From Arenicola marina (taxonomy: Eukaryota > Annelida > Polychaeta > Arenicolidae), in the NCBI GenBank assembly GCA_964019135.1, contig OZ025255.1, positions 25,273,708 to 25,337,707 of the forward strand: a stretch of DNA of 64,000 nt, in the 5' to 3' direction. The notes under the pieces are model-generated. The model had not been told where the DNA came from. It searched no databases and worked only from the letters and a program-made list of their open reading frames with translations. Each line of letters begins with the position of its first letter. Position 1 is the stretch's first letter. This document shows positions 59,201 to 64,000 of this stretch, piece after piece. The translations under genes and the position numbers were made by a program.

Positions 59201-60169
59201 GGTAAGATACGTACGCCAACACACATTAATTAATAGCTCTGTCTGACTCACAATATGAAGCACCGCTAGGATGAACAATGACTATGATACACATTCTCTG
59301 CATTAATATTAATTAATAGTGACTTTTTTCACGTTCATGTTATAAACGTCCAGTTACACGTTCGTCACTATTACATACATATATCATAGGCCACTTGACC
59401 CGGGCCATGTGAGTCCCGAGGGGGGTTCGTGGAGACCGAAGTCTCGGGCGGGGGTGAGGCCAAGGAGTGTCCGCCCACGCCGCCGCCGCCGTCGCCGCGC
59501 CCTGACGCTTACCCCTGCCGTAGTCAGGGTGACAGTGCGGAAGGCCCCCGGCGCTCGTGGGCACGCCTCGTATAATTGGTCGCCAGAGAGTTTATCAACG
59601 TGTCTTGTGTCGACTTACAAATTGTCTGTAAACGTCGCCATCAGATCTTATCGCATTGAAATCTGATCCGCCATTTCGAGGTGTGGCGGCCCGGGCGCCG
59701 TGAAAGGGGGCCGGCGGGCTGCTGAAAGGGGGCGGGCTACCCTTATTTCACACCGGTTGCTTCGCCGCGAGCGTGGGCGCGGGCGAGGGGGGGGGGGGGG
59801 GGCGAACCAGGGTCGGGGTTGAATTGGGGCCTGGTAAGTGGATGGGAGGGGGGCGGGGCGCGGGGGTAGGGGGGTCCTGCAGGGAGGAGGATCAACAGGG
59901 TTAGAGCAGCTGCGGTCAGAGAAGGATTGGGCTACAGCTGACTGGGGTTTAGCTGGGGGGATGCAGAAGTAGATGATCCTAATTGCGGGGGGAATTGGGG
60001 TGGGGTTAGGGCGATGTGGTGGCGGGTACATGCAGCGTATTGGGGGGGGGGGGGGGTGCAGGGGTATAAGGAGCAGGTTGGGGAGGCGTGGCAGGGAGTG
60101 CCATCGGCTGGTCAAGATCCATATGGAAATGGAATAATGATGGAGTCTTTGATACATTTGCCTTCCTAC
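59201..60169. other. Gene-free, GC-rich with G-rich island
   Basis: 59400-59560 is GC- and CpG-rich with (CGC/CCG)-type triplets near 59480. 59770-60060 is G-rich on the plus strand with G runs at 59787 and 60040. No recognised protein. Confidence 0.5.
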
Positions 60170-60898
60170 TCTTGCTGCCTAGGCTGGTATGGCCTTAGCG
60201 GTGATAAAATAGGCTGGAATGGCCTTAACTGGAATGAACTTGGTTGGAATGGCCTTAGCTGAAATTGCCTAAGTTGTGATGGCCTAATTGTGATGGTCTA
60301 AGCTGGAATAGTCTAAACTAGGGTTGTTCAAAGCTCATATGGCCAAAGCTAGGATATTCTACCATGGGTTGGGCTAAGCTGTGATAGGATAGGCTGAGAT
60401 GGCCTAAGCTGGGATGGTCTGATCTAGAATGCTCTAACATGGAATGACCTAAATTGTCATAGGATAAGTTGGGATGGTCTAAACTGGAATGGGCTAAACT
60501 GGGATGGTCTAATCTGGGATGGTCTAAACTGGGATGGTCTAAACTGGGATGTTCTAAACTAGGAGGGTCTAAACTGGGATGGTTCTAAGCTGGGAAGGTT
60601 TAAGCTGAGATGCTTGGAAAAAATCTAAGCTCGGATGGCTTAAGTCGGTATGGTGTGAGTTGAGATGTTTTAATCTGGGATGGCCTAAGCTGAGATGGTC
60701 TCAAGCTGTGATAGCTTTAGCTGAGATGATCTAAGCTGAGATGGTCTAATCTGGGAAGGTCTAAACTGGGATAGTATGAGATGACATGTTCTAACCTGGG
60801 ATAGTATGAGGTGACATGTTCTAACCTGGGATGGTCAAACCTAGGATGGACTAGGCTGGGATAACATAATGTCGGGTGGCCTAGCCTGTGATTGTTAG
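60170..60898. repeat. Degenerate minisatellite, about 15-16-bp unit
   Basis: Old array of GGGATGGTCTAAACT and CTAAGCTGAGATGGC variants; the best-preserved units lie at 60470-60560. Heavy divergence suggests it is older than the other arrays. It sits downstream of FoxB's 3' end. Confidence 0.85.
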
Positions 60899-61166
60899 TG
60901 AACTGCACGCCCTAGTAAACCTTGAATCTGATAGCTCGAATCCTGATGACCTTGAGTCTTATAGCTCGGATCCTGATGGCCCTGAGGGCAGTAGCTTGCA
61001 GCGGAGGCCCTGATGTTGTTTCTCCTCACATTGTTCGAAGCGCTGCTTATGACTGTCCGCAGTGACCCCCACGTGCAGCCCCCCCTGCCCACTCTGCCCC
61101 CAGCGCCCTCTTCCCGCTGGGGGTGACCTGGGGCGTGGCCCACTGGCACGGCGCGTGAGGCCCGCC
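60899..61166 (-). other. Presumed FoxB 3' flank / UTR
   Basis: Unique DNA directly after the FoxB stop, bounded by the degenerate array. A small repeat (CCTTGAATCTGATAGCTCG near 60918, CTTGAGTCTTATAGCTCG near 60951) is visible. No canonical polyadenylation signal was found. Confidence 0.4.
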
Positions 61167-62375
61167 TCACAAGACGACCGTGGGGGGCGCTGAGTGTCGG
61201 GGCAGGTTGAGACTGATACTCCCCAGCGGCAGGGGTGACGAGGCTGGGGAGCGGGAGGCCGAGGAGGGGGCGGTGGCCGTGGTCAGGGTGACGGCGGCCA
61301 CGGCCGCGGGGTGCATGGCTGACCCCGACCCGGAGTGCGCCCCGACCCGCCCACCACCGAGGCGCCCATCCCCGGGCGGCCCACCCCCGCCGGTCAGCGC
61401 CGCGTACGAGGACAGCGGGGTGGGCTTGATGGGCAGGTGGAGGCCGTGAAGGGCCGACATGCCGGCCAGGAGGTTGGGGGACGAGGAGACCGCTGTGGCC
61501 GAGTGTGGCGAGGAGGTCGTCGGCCGGTGGAAGCGGCTGAACTCCACCAGGTGTCCGTGGAGGGCGCCGGCGGCCGCCAGGGGACCCCCCGCCCCGGGGC
61601 CTCGCGCCCCGTGCAGGTCGGCGGGCGATACCCCGGCCGCCACGGCCGCCGCCATCAGTGCCCCGGCCGAGAACTGACTGGCGAACCCCGGCAGCTGGTG
61701 GGCCAGGGACAGCGGGTGCCCGGGACCGGCGTGACCGTGCGGCGGGGGGTGCGGCGGCAGGGGGTGCCGTGGGGGACCGGCCATCCGTGGGGGGCCGCCG
61801 AGGGCAAGCCCGGACGGGTGCTGCGGCTTGTGGCTGTCCGGGGCGATGATATTTTCGATGGTGAAGGGCTGCTTGACGGCGGCGGGGGGCGCGGACATCT
61901 GGTAGGGGGGAAAGGCCCCACCAAGGGCCAGCGCCGCCGGGTTGGCCGCCAGAGGGTGGAGGCGCAGCTTGTTCTGGTAGCCCAAGTAGGTGGCGGGATC
62001 CAGCGTGGCCTTCAGGTGATCCGGATGCAGCGCTCGCATCATCAACTTAAACCTCTTCCGGCGCCGCAGAAAGCTGCCGTTCTCAAACATATCGCCGCAC
62101 ATGGGGTGCAGCGCCCAATAGCTGCCCTTCCCCGGGCGGTCTGGCCTGCGGGGAATCTTGATGAAACAGTCATTGAAGGAGAGATTGTGTCTCAGCGAGT
62201 TCTGCCAACGCTGAGTGTTTTCCCGGTAATAAGGGAATCTGTCCATGATAAACTTGTAGATTTCAGCCAGAGTCATCATTTTGTCGGCCGCAGTTTGTAT
62301 GGCCATGGCTGTCAGTGCTATGTAGGAGTAAGGCGGCTTCTGGTCGCTGTATGTGTTCCTCCCCGGCCGAGGCAT
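61167..62375 (-). CDS. FoxB: Forkhead-box transcription factor, FoxB class, single exon
   Basis: Intact 402-residue reading frame from ATG to TGA without introns. FoxB proteins are nuclear DNA-binding regulators of ectodermal and neural patterning. The N-terminus [20 protein letters not shown] is the FoxB signature, with the start directly in front of the forkhead domain (about residues 13-110). Recognition helix H3 lies at about 53-71 ([19 protein letters not shown]), followed by wing 1 ([15 protein letters not shown]) and the basic tail FLRRRKRFK (102-110). An EH1-like Groucho-binding motif, FTIENIIA, sits at 171-178, as in known FoxB proteins. The rest is low-complexity Pro/Gly/Ala/His/Ser sequence, including a His-Pro-rich stretch (about 203-220). 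Length falls between human FOXB1 (about 325) and FOXB2 (about 430). The coding region is GC- and CpG-rich, unlike the AT-richer upstream DNA. Single-exon structure is usual for this class. No canonical AATAAA is obvious close downstream on the minus strand, so the 3' end is not set. FoxB1 versus FoxB2 does not apply outside vertebrates. Confidence 0.97.
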   Translation of the reverse strand: MPRPGRNTYSDQKPPYSYIALTAMAIQTAADKMMTLAEIYKFIMDRFPYYRENTQRWQNSLRHNLSFNDCFIKIPRRPDRPGKGSYWALHPMCGDMFENGSFLRRRKRFKLMMRALHPDHLKATLDPATYLGYQNKLRLHPLAANPAALALGGAFPPYQMSAPPAAVKQPFTIENIIAPDSHKPQHPSGLALGGPPRMAGPPRHPLPPHPPPHGHAGPGHPLSLAHQLPGFASQFSAGALMAAAVAAGVSPADLHGARGPGAGGPLAAAGALHGHLVEFSRFHRPTTSSPHSATAVSSSPNLLAGMSALHGLHLPIKPTPLSSYAALTGGGGPPGDGRLGGGRVGAHSGSGSAMHPAAVAAVTLTTATAPSSASRSPASSPLPLGSISLNLPRHSAPPTVVL

Positions 62376-62566
62376 CTTTAGGCTGTGGCAGATGTCAGCA
62401 CGTCAACATATACATAGACCACGCCAATATCCTGATCACAGATGTGACCTGTAGTGCGGGGAGAGGCGGGTAAACCCCATGGTAATATGTCCATAAAACG
62501 TGCCCAACACAGAAATGAACGAGTGTCTATCTAACCCGGCTTTCCAGCTATAGCATATTTTTTGTG

Positions 62567-62591
62567 GTGAGATCAATAATCTTGATCTCAC
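62567..62591. promoter_or_regulatory. Perfect 10-bp inverted repeat upstream of FoxB
   Basis: Arms GTGAGATCAA (62567-62576) and TTGATCTCAC (62582-62591) are separated by TAATC. It lies about 190 bp upstream of the FoxB start codon. The core ATCAATAA resembles the Onecut/CUT-homeodomain site, and the symmetry gives a second ATCAA half-site. That a factor binds here is inference; the palindrome itself is seen directly. Confidence 0.45.
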
Positions 62592-64000
62592 TTCCCGCTT
62601 GGTGTTAGTGATCAATCAGCTCACAGGTTTTGTTTTTAAACTGACCTCTCTATGTAGGCTTCTCACGTCAGATGTTACAAATGTTACCTTTTGCCCTCTT
62701 GTCGATGGAATGGGGCAATAGTTTGCGGCTACAAGTTGCGTATTGCCATGCTGAATCCTGTATCTCGTAATATTGTGCACGACAGCGAGGAATCACACAA
62801 GAAGGGCATAGATGGATAGAGCTGCTGTACCAGTCCAAGTTTGAAATAAATTAATCCTCTGTTCAAGCGCTTTTTCTTGAAGAAATGCCTAGATTCATGG
62901 ATGACTTCTTTGGTTTTTCTCCTGATTTCCTCACTGTCTTTGGTGTTTCAGGGTCTGAAGTCCAAAATAAAAATATCATGAATTGGTGATAATTTTTAAG
63001 AAAAATCCATGTTATTGTTGTTGACGAAGATAATACATGCGAATTGAATACTTTAAACAATGTTAACCCTAAAAAAAATCCAATGATGAATAAATATCAC
63101 ATGATAGAATGGTAAATATCGTAACTATGAACTAGGAAACTAAAACATACAAACAAGTAAAGCGTTTGCAACACTTATGTAGTTTTCAATGTTGCACATT
63201 TATATACGTGTTTATAACGCGCCTCAACGTGTTCAATGCAAGCAAAATATGAATTTAGCACCTGTTTCACGTAACGTGTGAGTCCTCTGCGATAAATGTT
63301 ACATTTTCTCCCTGTATATGTCTATCCTGGTGTAAAAGTGTTCATGCATGTGTCGACGTCATCTCCATGCAGTTAGGGAGCTACTGACCCCGGCCCGGCA
63401 AGTCCCTTCACAGTCAAAGCTTAACTTTGCTACCTTACTTACAAATAGCGCCTTTAACAAAAGTCGCATGCATCTTAGGAAAGCACACAACTCCGTCCAT
63501 CATTCTACCATTCACCCGGGGTATTTTTTTGCTGGCCTTTCTGGCATTCAGGGTCCGCGGTGAATAATATACACAGAGCCTCTCTTTCCATTTAACACAG
63601 GAGGCAATCCAAATAAATAAACTGTTATGATTGCTCGGTTGGTTTTCTTGCCAGCAATGGCCGAAGTCATTGTCAGTGAATGTGATGGCGTAAAAAGTTA
63701 CGTGGCCTCTGACCTTGCAGCTGCGATCTCTGTGGCGACTATGTGGGCTAGGCCGCCCAGGATGGGGTCCAACCCAGGGCCTGTACACGTCCATGGGCCT
63801 ATCGGGCTGCCTTTTCAAAAGTACGGCCATCAATCGCCTTTTCTCACAATTACAGGGGGGGGGAATGGTGTATATATATATACTAACGCTGCGTGGTATC
63901 TCCCGCCCGACAGCCTCTCTCACATCCTACACCTATTCTAACATCTCCTGGGGGTCCCAGAGCCCAGGAGGGGTGCATGCATGCATCGGCTGCAGCTCAC
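62592..64000. other. FoxB upstream region, no gene seen
   Basis: AT-richer unique DNA, the likely place for FoxB regulatory sequence. No frame has convincing protein character. A 162-codon open stretch on the minus strand (63435-63923) lacks an ATG at its start and resembles no family I know. A short TA run lies near 63873-63883 and an alternating GCATGCATGCAT tract near 63975. No TATA box can be tied to FoxB with confidence. Confidence 0.6.

Noticed and set aside
61335-62381. 348-codon frame antisense to FoxB
   Set aside because: Exact antisense shadow of a GC-rich coding exon; no family resemblance.
63435-63923. 162-codon frame upstream of FoxB
   Set aside because: No ATG at its start, no recognisable domain and ordinary composition; a chance frame is likelier.

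Overview
The window is animal (metazoan) nuclear DNA. The evidence is one intact homeobox-era developmental gene of the forkhead FoxB class (61167-62375, minus strand), degenerate LINE and tRNA-derived SINE copies, small terminal-inverted-repeat elements, and very abundant minisatellites. The FoxB protein and the repeat landscape fit a non-vertebrate bilaterian, probably a marine invertebrate or invertebrate deuterostome, but the species cannot be fixed by reading alone. A run of 200 N at 13040-13239 marks an assembly gap.

Layout. 1-8 kb is gene-free DNA with a foldback element (1480-1996), a G-rich/C-rich low-complexity block (2.1-3.9 kb) and two short elements whose ends read GGATCTAGG (4925-5302 and 5519-5914). 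8-19 kb carries three large minisatellites (15-bp, 16-bp and 45-bp units), a LINE 3' remnant, a SINE and one of two inverted copies of a 232-bp dispersed repeat. 19-30 kb is mostly unique or C-rich DNA, with 32-bp and 31-bp arrays and an array of about eight RFX X-box-like sites (27488-27773). 30.4-32.5 kb is a 36-bp array whose minus strand is open for about 690 codons and varies mainly at synonymous positions. 36-37.2 kb is a 244-bp tandem repeat with tRNA-like promoter motifs inside 121-bp direct repeats. 38.1-43.2 kb is a 5-kb 35-bp array with a 1604-bp higher-order duplication. 43-49 kb is C-rich then AT-rich unique DNA. 49.7-57.7 kb holds four more arrays (18, 31, 28 and about 22 bp) and a second SINE. 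57.7-61 kb includes a promoter-like cluster (CCAAT, X-box, direct-repeat receptor site, CRE, TATA; 59051-59199) and a degenerate array of about 15-16 bp. FoxB and its upstream region close the window.

Working interpretation. FoxB is the only gene I can defend fully. About 21 kb, a third of the window, is minisatellite, made of at least thirteen unrelated unit families. Most long reading frames here are by-products of repeats that lack stops. The 36-bp array is the exception that deserves a coding test. Nothing here resembles a bacterial-type operon, a CRISPR array or a functional tRNA/rRNA gene.
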